Below, one piece after another: positions 1 to 5,562 of a DNA stretch of 34,379 bases. Position numbers and translations under genes: made by a program. The DNA is from an uncultured Methylobacter sp. GTDB taxonomy: Bacteria; Pseudomonadota; Gammaproteobacteria; Methylococcales; Methylomonadaceae. Location: the NCBI GenBank assembly GCA_903832775.1, contig CAILCX010000089.1, positions 1 to 34,379 of the forward strand, given 5' to 3'. The notes beneath the pieces are model-generated. The model ran no database searches and had not been told where the DNA came from. It saw only the letters and a program-made list of their open reading frames with translations. Numbering within the stretch: position 1 is the first letter of the stretch; each line of letters begins with the position of its first letter.

Positions 1-141
1 TCTTTTTGCCAGTCAAAATCCTGAGTCTTGGCCAAGAGTACAGCCGCGATAATCGTCTGCTGTAGTTGCTCGTCAGGTTTAATTTTTAACCAGGATTTAA
101 GCGCATCACCTTTGCTTTTCTTTTTCGGATAAGCCAACCAA
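1..141. repeat. Terminal overlap, left copy (circular assembly)
   Basis: Positions 1-141 are identical to 34239-34379. An exact 141-base overlap is the usual sign of a circular molecule left redundant by a k=141 assembler. The replication gene reads in frame across the join, which supports a circle of 34,238 bp. It is therefore probably not a biological direct terminal repeat, although a circularly permuted virion genome would give the same result. Confidence 0.93.
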
Positions 142-608
142 AATTTTTCAAAACTTATCTCGTGCGTGCGTATACCTCTCTCTCTCTTGGTCTGTTCATT
201 GGTCTGTTCAATGGTCTGTTTTATGCCCCTCCCTGAATCGGGTACTATGAAAGTATCTGAATCGGGTACTATGAAAGTATCTGAATCGGGTACTATCGAA
301 TCGGGTACTATGAAAGTATCTGATTCGGGTACTATGAATAAATCAGGCTTCAATACATAATAATTGGCACTTCTAGAACAGCCTCCATTTCCTTCTTTTT
401 TTAGCCAACCAAACGTAATTAATCGTGTAGTTGAATAAGAAATCTTTTGGACATTTAATCCACATCGCTCTGAAATCTGCTCGCGTCTAGGCCAACACAT
501 TCCTTTTTTGTCAGTAAATGAAATAATCGCCCCTAGCACTCTTAAATCAGTCTTGCTAAGACGATCATCCATAAATGCTTCGACTGGCATAATCGCAAAG
601 ATGCTCAT
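1..608 (-). CDS. Phage replication initiator, N-terminal part (O/DnaD-like, crosses the circle join)
   Basis: Joined across the circle with 34034-34379, the gene encodes about 270 aa. Residues 1-95 look like the winged-helix DNA-binding domain of phage O-type initiators (starts MSIFAIMPVEAFMDDRL, then a helix-turn-helix around WPRREQISERCGL). A linker follows with five VPDS/VPES peptides encoded by tandem DNA repeats at 234-337. The C-terminal domain is on the other part. The start is the ATG at 606-608. It has no good ribosome binding site of its own but overlaps the stop of a tiny upstream ORF (605-631), suggesting translational coupling. The expected role is binding the origin inside its own gene and recruiting the loader encoded next (33328-34044). 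It is in the leftward early operon behind cro. Confidence 0.88.
   Translation of the reverse strand, partial: MSIFAIMPVEAFMDDRLSKTDLRVLGAIISFTDKKGMCWPRREQISERCGLNVQKISYSTTRLITFGWLKKEGNGGCSRSANYYVLKPDLFIVPESDTFIVPDSIVPDSDTFIVPDSDTFIVPDSGRGIKQTIEQTNEQTKRERGIRTHEISFEKFWLAYPKKKSKGDALKSWLKIKPDEQLQQTIIAAVLLAKTQDFDWQK
187..222. repeat. Three 12-bp tandem units inside the replication gene
   Basis: Units TTGGTCTGTTCA (187-198), TTGGTCTGTTCA (199-210) and ATGGTCTGTTTT (211-222) encode the EQT/NEQT stretch of the initiator linker. They adjoin the longer iteron-like array and may belong to the same origin. Confidence 0.75.
234..337. repeat. Iteron-like array inside the replication gene; probable origin
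   Basis: Five copies of the core GAWTCGGGTACTAT occur at 234, 258, 282, 297 and 321. Units 1, 2 and 4 are full 24-mers that add GAAAGTATC, unit 3 is cut to 15 bp and unit 5 to about 17. Each full unit holds a TACT-N5-AGTA dyad. The array is in the linker of the initiator gene, as the lambda ori iterons are in gene O, and an AT-rich stretch (338-372) follows. By analogy this is where the initiator binds. Confidence 0.72.
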
Positions 609-631
609 GCCCTATATTTAAAAACCTTCAT
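605..631 (-). CDS. Eight-codon leader peptide before the replication gene
   Basis: Reads MKVFKYRA and stops with TGA overlapping the initiator ATG (ATGA). A clear Shine-Dalgarno sequence, AAGGAG, lies 7 bases upstream of its ATG, whereas the initiator start has only a poor AGGG 1 base away. The peptide is probably a coupling device that brings ribosomes to the initiator start and not a functional product. It is too short for similarity to help. Confidence 0.45.
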   Translation of the reverse strand: MKVFKYRA

Positions 632-724
632 GTTGTTACTCCTTCAATAACCCTTAAATAAAGATGCAAGACAGTACGGTAAGGGGCCGTATATTCGGGA
701 GCTACCCTAGCCTTGCAAAACTGG

Positions 725-985
725 TTAAAAATACTCTCGTTTTCTTGATTCGCTTATGGGCTGATCAAGTACGACGAGGGCCTCATATTTACTACAAACC
801 CGCTCAACATCAGGCCAAAACACTCTGTTGCCTAGCGCTTTATAATTCTTATCGTAGACCTCAGGTCTGGGCCTCCTTTTTGGAAACTTATCCAGCCAAG
901 CCTCCATCGGTGCGCAGCTACCGATACCCTCACCAAAACCTATGGTGTCGCGGGTAAAATGCCGACACTGTGCGCAAGTGACCAA
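725..985 (-). CDS. Small four-cysteine (zinc-site) phage protein
   Basis: 86 aa. Cys4, Cys7, Cys24 and Cys64 form a probable zinc site (VTCAQCRHF at the N terminus). I do not recognise a named family, but small proteins of this design are frequent beside phage replication genes. The start is a TTG at 983-985 touching the stop of the upstream gene (TAATTG), with no clear ribosome binding site. It lies in the leftward early operon between cro and the initiator. A plus-strand ORF across the same bases looks like a shadow. Confidence 0.65.
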   Translation of the reverse strand: MVTCAQCRHFTRDTIGFGEGIGSCAPMEAWLDKFPKRRPRPEVYDKNYKALGNRVFWPDVERVCSKYEALVVLDQPISESRKREYF

Positions 986-1180
986 TTAATTTTTTTTATC
1001 CAATCCAATCGGATTGTTGCCGGCAACTCTAAGTATCACGATAGACTCATGGTGTTTTTGTTTGGCCCACTCATCGAGAATATCGACGACAACTTTAGTT
1101 CGGCATTGTCCAGACGCTGAGCAGTAGCCATCTAAGACAGCGGCAATGTAATCGGGTAGCTCTGCTCTAAGTTCAGGCAT
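986..1180 (-). CDS. Small conserved-type phage protein, unknown function
   Basis: 64 aa, starting MPELRAELPDYIAAVLDGYC; mostly helical, with a charged C terminus. There are no membrane segments. It begins 5 bases after the cro stop and abuts the next gene, so it is certainly in the cro operon. I recall similar short proteins near replication genes of gammaproteobacterial phages but cannot give a function. Confidence 0.65.
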   Translation of the reverse strand: MPELRAELPDYIAAVLDGYCSASGQCRTKVVVDILDEWAKQKHHESIVILRVAGNNPIGLDKKN

Positions 1181-1185
1181 CTTGG

Positions 1186-1383
1186 TTACTCAAATGCCTT
1201 TGGATATATATCCGGACGCATCTCATATAGAGACACTCCATGTAGCTTATTTAATGAAATTGCAACTTTTGGGGGTATTGGTCTTAACCCTTTCTCTATC
1301 TGATTGAGATATTGAGGGGATAAGCCAACAGCCCTGCAAAATGCGGACTTACTTTGATATTCGGATATAGGTAAATTTATCAT
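1186..1383 (-). CDS. cro: Cro-like repressor (YdaS/Cro-type helix-turn-helix)
   Basis: 65 aa. A single helix-turn-helix spans residues about 10-40 (KSAFCRAVGLSPQYLNQIEKG), like the YdaS/Cro families. Divergent from cI, it sits where lambda cro sits and leads the replication operon. I chose ATG 1381-1383 because the promoter TTGACT-17-TTTAAT (1390-1418) puts +1 exactly on this A, so the message is probably leaderless. The open frame continues upstream to about 1659, but that part is antisense to cI and not credible. It probably binds the operators at 1393-1429 and 3896-3944, opposing cI. Confidence 0.85.
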   Translation of the reverse strand: MINLPISEYQSKSAFCRAVGLSPQYLNQIEKGLRPIPPKVAISLNKLHGVSLYEMRPDIYPKAFE

Positions 1384-1389
1384 GTACAA

Positions 1390-1418
1390 ATTAAAGCATA
1401 GCTCTATATTAAAGTCAA
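1390..1418 (-). promoter_or_regulatory. Leftward early promoter Pcro
   Basis: On the minus strand: -35 TTGACT (1413-1418), 17-bp spacer, -10 TTTAAT (1390-1395). Predicted +1 is 1383, the first base of the cro ATG. Two operator copies overlap the -10 and -35 elements, so cI or Cro bound there would block it. Confidence 0.8.
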
Positions 1419-1429
1419 AGCATAGCTTT
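1393..1429. promoter_or_regulatory. Operators O1 and O2 (cro side, OR-like)
   Basis: O1 is AAAGCATAGCTCT (1393-1405) and O2 is AAAGCATAGCTTT (1417-1429), each an AAAGC-N3-GCTYT dyad, 24 bp centre to centre (about two helical turns), so dimers could bind the same face. Matching sites lie 2.5 kb away at 3896 and 3932. A degenerate third site may be at 1444-1456. Confidence 0.78.
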
Positions 1430-1440
1430 CTATTTTCTAA

Positions 1441-1459
1441 TATAAAGTCGGTATATAGT
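1441..1459 (+). promoter_or_regulatory. Candidate cI promoter -10 elements
   Basis: TATAAA (1441-1446) and TATAGT (1454-1459) are both plausible -10 hexamers facing cI, with no good -35. With TATAGT the start would fall on 1466, the A of the cI ATG (leaderless, as lambda cI from PRM). With TATAAA there is a 13-base leader containing GGAG (1460-1463). The weak -35 beside O2 suggests activation by cI itself. Confidence 0.45.
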
Positions 1460-1465
1460 GGAGCG

Positions 1466-2173
1466 ATGCTTAATATTGATAATAATGACGAGCAACAAAG
1501 ACTAGAACTTGCTTCCCGATTAAAAGAAGCGATAGCATCTTTGCCGCGCGGTGGAAAAGTAAGAATTGCAGAGGCGTGTGACATATCTCCAACTGCAATA
1601 ACAGGCTGGATAAAAAATGGTCGGATAGATAAAACCAACATAGCAATAGTTGCAAACATGACCAGTTATGACCTGAACTGGTTAATATCTGGAAAAGGCA
1701 GTAAACACATTACTGACTCCCCCCAACCCTCTATCTTAGATAACAACATTGCAGTTGGTCCAGATAACCGCGGGGATGTGCCTGTTATTAGCTGGGTACA
1801 GGCGGGTGCCTGGTGCGAGGCTATTGATAATTTTAACGTAGGGGATGCTGAGCGCTGGATACCTTGCCCAGTCTCACATAGCAAACATACTTATGCTTTA
1901 AGAGTGCGCGGGGATTCTATGCTAGCGCCCTTTGGTAGCTCAGTTAGCTTTTCAGAAGGCACCTTGATTTACGTTGACCCAGAAGCGCCATTGCTTAGCG
2001 GAAAAAAAGTAATCGCGAAATTGCTAGACAGCAATGAAGTCACTTTTAAAGTCTATCGTGAAGAAGATGGTAAAAAATGGTTATTCCCGCTTAATCCGCA
2101 GTACGACAAAATAGAGTTAGTAGAAGGCATGCACATTTGTGGCGTAGTTATTTTTGCTGGATTTGATGTTTGA
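1466..2173 (+). CDS. cI: cI-type repressor with S24 autopeptidase domain
   Basis: 235 aa. The N-terminal helix-turn-helix (residues about 30-52, ACDISPTAITGWIKNGR) is followed by a linker and a LexA/S24 peptidase domain. The cleavage site is Ala113-Gly114 (VQAGAW), the catalytic Ser151 is in RGDSM and Lys185 in VIAKL. RecA-stimulated self-cleavage after DNA damage should therefore induce the prophage. The start is ATG 1466 with GGAG just upstream. An earlier in-frame start (1382) would run through the operators and is rejected. It is divergent from cro, with the operators between. Confidence 0.93.
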   Translation: MLNIDNNDEQQRLELASRLKEAIASLPRGGKVRIAEACDISPTAITGWIKNGRIDKTNIAIVANMTSYDLNWLISGKGSKHITDSPQPSILDNNIAVGPDNRGDVPVISWVQAGAWCEAIDNFNVGDAERWIPCPVSHSKHTYALRVRGDSMLAPFGSSVSFSEGTLIYVDPEAPLLSGKKVIAKLLDSNEVTFKVYREEDGKKWLFPLNPQYDKIELVEGMHICGVVIFAGFDV

Positions 2174-2234
2174 TGCACTGCTAAGTCTTTTGGTCGTCGC
2201 AGTTGTGGTAAATAAAACAAGTGGATATGATAAA

Positions 2235-3083
2235 ATGAGCAGCCTTAATAACGACCTGAGTATACCCATGACTGAAATTGATGTTTTTCATTTTGATGAC
2301 TCAAAAAAAAGCTTTAATGATTTGTCATATCAGAACGGCTTTACTTATTGGTACGCTTCAGATTTCATGAGGATGCTGGGTTATTCTTCTTTAGACACAT
2401 TTCATAAAGCAATTAACAAGGCCATTGGTACTTGTACAACACTGACCATTGATGTTGTTGACAACTTCAAGCAAGAAAAACGTGAAGTTAATGGCGTAAG
2501 CATTAACGATTACAGATTATCAAGATTTGCTTGTTACTTGGTAGCTATGAACGCAGATACAAGCAAGCCTGAAGTAGCTAGAGCACAAGTATATTTTGCA
2601 TCAGTAGCAGAGGCTTTTAAGCGATACGTTGATGAAGCTGAAGATGTAGAGCGCGTAACTATACGTGAAGAATTATCAGCGCATGAAAAATCACTCAGCG
2701 CAACAGCCGCTAAAGCGGGTGTTGATCAGTATGGTTTATTCCAGAATGCGGGCTATAGGGGCATGTATAACATGAATATTGCACAATTAAAGAAACTAAA
2801 AGGCATTCCTGACAAAAGAACACCTTTAGATTTTATGGGCAAAACAGAATTAGCTGCCAATTTATTTAGAATCACCCAAACTGATCTAAAAATAAGGCAA
2901 GAAGCCATCACAGGACAAAAGCCAGCAGAGCAAGCCGCTGAATCAGTGGGTAAAAAAGTAAGGCAAACCATGCAAGAAATTACAGGTATAAAGCCAGAGA
3001 GCCTACCTGTTCATGAAGATCTTAAAAAAATCAAAAGCGATATAAAAGCCTCTCACAAAGATTTTAAAAAACTAGATAAATAA
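2235..3083 (+). CDS. DinD-like protein with BRO-N domain
   Basis: 282 aa. Residues about 15-125 form a BRO-N domain (YWYASDFMRMLGYSSLDTF). The rest matches E. coli DinD in pattern (GLFQNAGYRGMYNM, then MGKTELAANLFRITQT and KVRQTMQEI). DinD inhibits RecA-mediated strand exchange in E. coli, so here it may modulate the SOS signal that induces the phage; that role is inferred. The start at 2235 is uncertain: 2154 (overlapping cI) and 2268 are alternatives. It is co-oriented with cI in the position of lambda rexAB and so may be expressed in the lysogen. I saw no LexA box upstream. Confidence 0.82.
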   Translation: MSSLNNDLSIPMTEIDVFHFDDSKKSFNDLSYQNGFTYWYASDFMRMLGYSSLDTFHKAINKAIGTCTTLTIDVVDNFKQEKREVNGVSINDYRLSRFACYLVAMNADTSKPEVARAQVYFASVAEAFKRYVDEAEDVERVTIREELSAHEKSLSATAAKAGVDQYGLFQNAGYRGMYNMNIAQLKKLKGIPDKRTPLDFMGKTELAANLFRITQTDLKIRQEAITGQKPAEQAAESVGKKVRQTMQEITGIKPESLPVHEDLKKIKSDIKASHKDFKKLDK

Positions 3084-3139
3084 CCGCACTCAAGGCGGGA
3101 ATTATTCTGACATACTCAACCCTCAGAAGGAAGTATAAA

Positions 3140-3508
3140 TTAAGCTACTTGTCTCAACAACGGCCAGCGCACATCAATTTCATCCCAAGGCACAAATACT
3201 TTATTATCATCGTCTTTTTCTATCACCAACCACTCACACAGAGCCATTACATCTTTATGTACATTGGCATAGTGCCGATTTAATTGTTTAGCCAATGCGT
3301 AAATAGTAAGCGGGCCAATTATCTTTAGTACCTCAATCAGCTCCCAGCGCTTAGGCGTAAACACCCCACTAAATTGCGACATATTTTCAAAGCCAATACC
3401 AAAAAAAGGCTCAACGTCATTACCCTTTAAAGCAGCATTAAAGGTTGTCGCAAAGCGCTCAAGTGCTAACTCAGGCGCATCACCAATCGTTATTTTTAGG
3501 GTATTCAT
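3140..3508 (-). CDS. Antitoxin / helix-turn-helix regulator (HVO_A0114-like) of a TumE pair
   Basis: 122 aa. The C-terminal half is a winged-helix domain (GPLTIYALAKQLNRHYANVHKDV) like the HVO_A0114/COG4190 regulators that accompany DUF6516 toxins. The start ATG overlaps the toxin stop by 4 bases (ATGA, 3505-3508), so the pair is co-translated with the toxin first. It presumably neutralises the toxin and represses the operon at the palindrome 3807-3825. It runs opposite to cI and dinD, which marks the pair as an insertion in the immunity region. Confidence 0.75.
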   Translation of the reverse strand: MNTLKITIGDAPELALERFATTFNAALKGNDVEPFFGIGFENMSQFSGVFTPKRWELIEVLKIIGPLTIYALAKQLNRHYANVHKDVMALCEWLVIEKDDDNKVFVPWDEIDVRWPLLRQVA

Positions 3509-3783
3509 GGATTAAGACTCCGTATATCGTTTATAAAATCACGCATTAATGTATCTGGATCGCAAAAAATATAAGGCAACTCGTCATCAAGCAGATGCTT
3601 ATGATCGCCTTTGCCTCGCTCGTTGTCATAACCAACAACCCGTACACCCCCAACAATATAAACCAATCGATATTTAATGCGATGCTCTGAGGGCGGCACA
3701 GGTTCTGGCACTTCCCAGATAACACCCTCTATAAAGCCATTGCCATAAGCTTGTTTAATGCGACTTAATAATTTTGCTTTCAT
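3505..3783 (-). CDS. tumE: TumE-family toxin (DUF6516)
   Basis: 92 aa from ATG 3783 (95 aa from ATG 3792). Family hallmarks are MKAKLLSR at the N terminus, a VIWEVPEPVPPSEHRIKYRL strand, YDNERGKGDHKH and a C-terminal DFINDIRSL. The toxic activity of DUF6516 proteins is poorly defined; I infer toxicity from family and pairing only. I prefer the start at 3783 because a TATAAT at 3791-3796 would put +1 at 3784, one base before this ATG, and the upstream ATG lies inside the -10 box. Confidence 0.78.
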   Translation of the reverse strand: MKAKLLSRIKQAYGNGFIEGVIWEVPEPVPPSEHRIKYRLVYIVGGVRVVGYDNERGKGDHKHLLDDELPYIFCDPDTLMRDFINDIRSLNP

Positions 3784-3790
3784 GATTGCC

Positions 3791-3825
3791 ATTATAACTT
3801 AATACCTATAGCTTTAAAAGCTATA
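3791..3825 (-). promoter_or_regulatory. Toxin-antitoxin promoter with 19-bp palindromic operator
   Basis: The -10 TATAAT is at 3791-3796 (minus strand) with a weak -35 near 3814-3819. A perfect palindrome with a 1-bp centre, TATAGCTTT-A-AAAGCTATA (3807-3825), covers the -35 and is a natural autorepression site for the antitoxin. Each arm also contains ATAGCTTT, the right half of the cI operator O2, so cross-binding by cI or Cro is conceivable. Confidence 0.6.
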
Positions 3826-3895
3826 TATAAATCAAATAAATCCATTGTTCTTTAACCCGCTTTCAAAAGGTTTTTTGTACCTGGTGGAAAAATAT

Positions 3896-3944
3896 AGAGC
3901 AATACTTTATTTATTTTGTTGACACAAATATAAAGCAATGCTCT
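3896..3944. promoter_or_regulatory. Operators O4 and O5 (OL-like)
   Basis: O4 (3896-3908) is AGAGCAATACTTT, which on the minus strand reads AAAGTATTGCTCT. O5 (3932-3944) is AAAGCAATGCTCT. Both fit the AAAGC-N3-GCTYT consensus of the cro-side operators. O5 lies over the spacer and -10 of the rightward early promoter and O4 lies just upstream of its -35. Confidence 0.75.
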
Positions 3945-3947
3945 AAT
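3919..3947 (+). promoter_or_regulatory. Rightward early promoter (PL-like)
   Basis: TTGACA (3919-3924), 17-bp spacer, TCTAAT (3942-3947): one mismatch from the sigma-70 consensus. Predicted +1 is about 3954. It drives the recombination and integration operon through a long leader and is blocked by operators O4/O5. Confidence 0.85.
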
Positions 3948-3986
3948 ATACCCAACAGCAAAACACCGCTGAAAAGAACAATCCTC

Positions 3987-4109
3987 ATGGTTGTGTCTCC
4001 TGAACTTAACCCTGTTTCGGCAGGGTCTTTTTTCGGGGAAATTATGAAACCAAGTTTTGTGGCCGGAGTCCTCGAAGTCCGAAAAAAGGTTCGAGTCAGT
4101 ATTGAGTAG
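3987..4109 (+). CDS. 40-aa leader ORF spanning the terminator
   Basis: Starts MVVSPELNPVSAGSFFGEIM and ends VRKKVRVSIE. The stretch NPVSAGSFF is simply the translation of the terminator hairpin and its U-run, so conservation of this motif elsewhere may reflect the terminator and not the peptide. It vaguely recalls Ash-family phage ORFs. The ribosome binding site is weak. If translated, ribosomes would disrupt the terminator, which suits a regulatory role. Confidence 0.35.
   Translation: MVVSPELNPVSAGSFFGEIMKPSFVAGVLEVRKKVRVSIE
4009..4033 (+). terminator. Intrinsic terminator in the early leader
   Basis: Stem ACCCTG/CAGGGT (4009-4014, 4021-4026), 6-base loop, then C and six Ts (4028-4033). 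It lies about 55 bases after the predicted start of the early transcript, so early operon expression must need readthrough or antitermination. Confidence 0.8.
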
Positions 4110-4167
4110 TTAACTTTAATGAACAGCCACAAAAATAGCTAACCCGAGCCGGCTGAAAGTGTTCGGG

Positions 4168-4241
4168 ATTTATACGCATAGACATTGGGTTAACTCACCC
4201 TTATTAGCGCCGCCTGCGTCCCAGTGTCTAGCCGTATAAAT
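4168..4241. repeat. Long imperfect inverted repeat in the early leader
   Basis: Arms 4168-4189 and 4220-4241. ATTTATACG pairs with CGTATAAAT, a 2-base mismatch follows, TAGACA pairs with TGTCTA, then TTGGG pairs with CCCAG (one wobble). The 30-base loop contains its own GGGT/ACCC alternative pairing and an AACTCACCC stretch. As RNA this is a stem of about 20 bp; there is no U-run, so it is not a simple terminator. Confidence 0.82.
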
Positions 4242-4285
4242 TGGCCAATTTATAAAACAATAATTTAATTTTTTTGGAGAACACC

Positions 4286-4504
4286 ATGAGCTTAATCATG
4301 AAAGATTTGAAGAATCTACATAAAAAAACAGGGCCCGAATTAAGGGCTAAGTTGGCCACTGCTGTATTGCTTGGCTTGCTCGTTATTATATTAGCTCTTG
4401 AATACAGCCCTGCAGCTGCTCAAGAAGATTTAATGATTAGCCCTGATATGCAGAGTTATATAGAGAATTATGGTGTCACAGTTGACGAGTGCGGAGTAGA
4501 GTGA
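4286..4504 (+). CDS. Small single-span membrane protein
   Basis: 72 aa from ATG 4286, with GGAG 7 bases upstream. A basic N terminus (residues 6-22) precedes a hydrophobic helix (residues 23-39, LATAVLLGLLVIILALE) and an AAA motif that could be a signal-peptidase site, then an acidic tail. It is the first gene of the rightward early operon. No function recognised; its lambda-position equivalents are host-takeover or kil-type proteins, which is only analogy. The stop overlaps the recT start. Confidence 0.7.
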   Translation: MSLIMKDLKNLHKKTGPELRAKLATAVLLGLLVIILALEYSPAAAQEDLMISPDMQSYIENYGVTVDECGVE

Positions 4505-5562
4505 TGAGCGCTATTGTTCAAAGAAAAGAAAGACCGAAGTTTAGTGTTGCAATTCAAAGTGATGCTTACAAAAACCTTATCAATAACACATTAGGTGATG
4601 CAAAACGCTCACAACGATTTATTGCAGCGGTTTCAAGTGCAGTTGCAGCAAATCCAGTATTACAAGAATGCGATCCTGGCTCAATACTTTCGGCTGCTTT
4701 ATTGGGTGAAGGACTTAACCTAAGCCCTAGCCCACAATTGGGTCAATATTACATGGTTCCTTACAATCGCAAGGCAAAACCAAACAAGGGTATTACAGAG
4801 GCAAAATTAGCCCAATTCCAACTTGGATATAAAGGCTATATACAGCTTGCTATTCGATCAGGGTTTTATTCAAAAATTAACGTACTTGCCATTAAAAAAG
4901 GCGAATTAATTCGATTTAATCCCTTGCTCGAAGAAATAACTGTTGATCTTATCGATGATGAATTGGAGCGAGAAAACGCTGAAACAGTCGGTTATTACGC
5001 TATGTTCGAGTACCTGAATGGATTCAGAAAAGAAATGTATTGGTCTCGTGAAAAAATGATGTCTCATGCTGATAAATACAGCACGGCATTTAAAAAAGCT
5101 GATTATGAAAAACTCATAAAGGGCCAGATTCCAAGCGAGGATATATGGAAATACTCCAGTTTTTGGTTTAATGACTTTGACGGAATGGCATTTAAAACCA
5201 TGATTCGCCAACTTATTTCAAAGTGGGGTTTAATGTCTACAGAAATGACAGAAGCTATTACAAAAGACAATGCTGTCATTAAGCAGAATGGTGAATATGA
5301 ATACATAGACAGCACTACTGCTGATAATGAGCCTGTTGCTGATAATGAGCCTGTTGCTAATGATGTACTGGAGCCAGAAGCGCCCACATTACTACCTAAG
5401 TGTACAGAAGAAACTTTTAAAAAGAATCAATACGCCTGGTTTAAGTTAGTCGAGTCAGGCAATAAAACGTCATCTGATTTAATTGCATGGTTAAGCGGAA
5501 AATACACATTAACCAGCGAACAACAACAACAAATAAATGACTGGAGTTTAGCTAATGACTAA
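4504..5562 (+). CDS. recT: RecT single-strand annealing protein
   Basis: 352 aa. Classic RecT core from residue about 20 to 230: QRFIAAVSSAVAANPVLQEC, GLNLSPSPQLGQYYMVPYN, FQLGYKGYIQLAIRSG and FDGMAFKTMIRQLISKWG. It anneals single-stranded DNA in phage recombination, partnered by the YqaJ exonuclease encoded next. The linker after residue 265 contains a perfect 18-bp tandem repeat (5323-5358, coding ADNEPV twice). ATG 4504 overlaps the previous stop; GGAG lies upstream. The stop overlaps the nuclease start by 8 bases. Confidence 0.95.
   Translation: MSAIVQRKERPKFSVAIQSDAYKNLINNTLGDAKRSQRFIAAVSSAVAANPVLQECDPGSILSAALLGEGLNLSPSPQLGQYYMVPYNRKAKPNKGITEAKLAQFQLGYKGYIQLAIRSGFYSKINVLAIKKGELIRFNPLLEEITVDLIDDELERENAETVGYYAMFEYLNGFRKEMYWSREKMMSHADKYSTAFKKADYEKLIKGQIPSEDIWKYSSFWFNDFDGMAFKTMIRQLISKWGLMSTEMTEAITKDNAVIKQNGEYEYIDSTTADNEPVADNEPVANDVLEPEAPTLLPKCTEETFKKNQYAWFKLVESGNKTSSDLIAWLSGKYTLTSEQQQQINDWSLAND
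5323..5358. repeat. Perfect 18-bp tandem duplication in recT linker
   Basis: Unit GATAATGAGCCTGTTGCT occurs twice in tandem, giving two in-frame DNEPVA peptides in the flexible acidic linker. Probably slippage-derived and variable in length. Confidence 0.85.

Larger units (their letters stand above)
3954..4285 (+). ncRNA. Long structured 5' leader of the rightward early operon
   Basis: The 330 bases between the promoter and the first solid gene contain a tiny ORF (3987-4109), an intrinsic terminator (4009-4033), a hairpin CTCGAA/TTCGAG (4071-4095), a CCCGA/TCGGG hairpin (about 4143-4167) and a long inverted repeat (4168-4241). Such leaders in P4, P1 and P22 relatives control transcription through termination and antisense pairing. 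Whether this one acts in cis or releases a small RNA cannot be decided from sequence. Confidence 0.55.

Noticed and set aside
234-337. CRISPR array
   Set aside because: Units are tandem without unique spacers and lie in frame within a gene.
166-360. Plus-strand 64-aa ORF with SESGTMKV repeats
   Set aside because: It is the antisense reading of the iteron array in the replication gene. The minus-strand frame is open over 270 codons and matches a known protein family; this one does not.
664-957. Plus-strand 97-aa ORF
   Set aside because: Lies opposite the four-cysteine protein gene, has no ribosome binding site and runs against the direction of the operon.
1384-1659. Upstream extension of cro to a 157-aa protein
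   Set aside because: The extra 91 residues are antisense to cI and hydrophobic nonsense; the promoter and operators lie inside, and +1 maps to the ATG at 1383.
2174-2234. LexA (SOS) box before the dinD-like gene
   Set aside because: No CTGT-N8-ACAG match. A TTGT-N10-ACAA dyad (about 2201-2221) is present but fits no operator I know.
3911-4132. Minus-strand 73-aa ORF in the early leader
   Set aside because: Runs against a strong plus-strand promoter and over its terminator and operators; no family resemblance.
4192-4200. Pairing of the C4-like RNA with AACTCACCC in the early leader loop
   Set aside because: Only six contiguous pairs are possible (ACTCAC), which is not above chance. It would be notable only if conserved in relatives.
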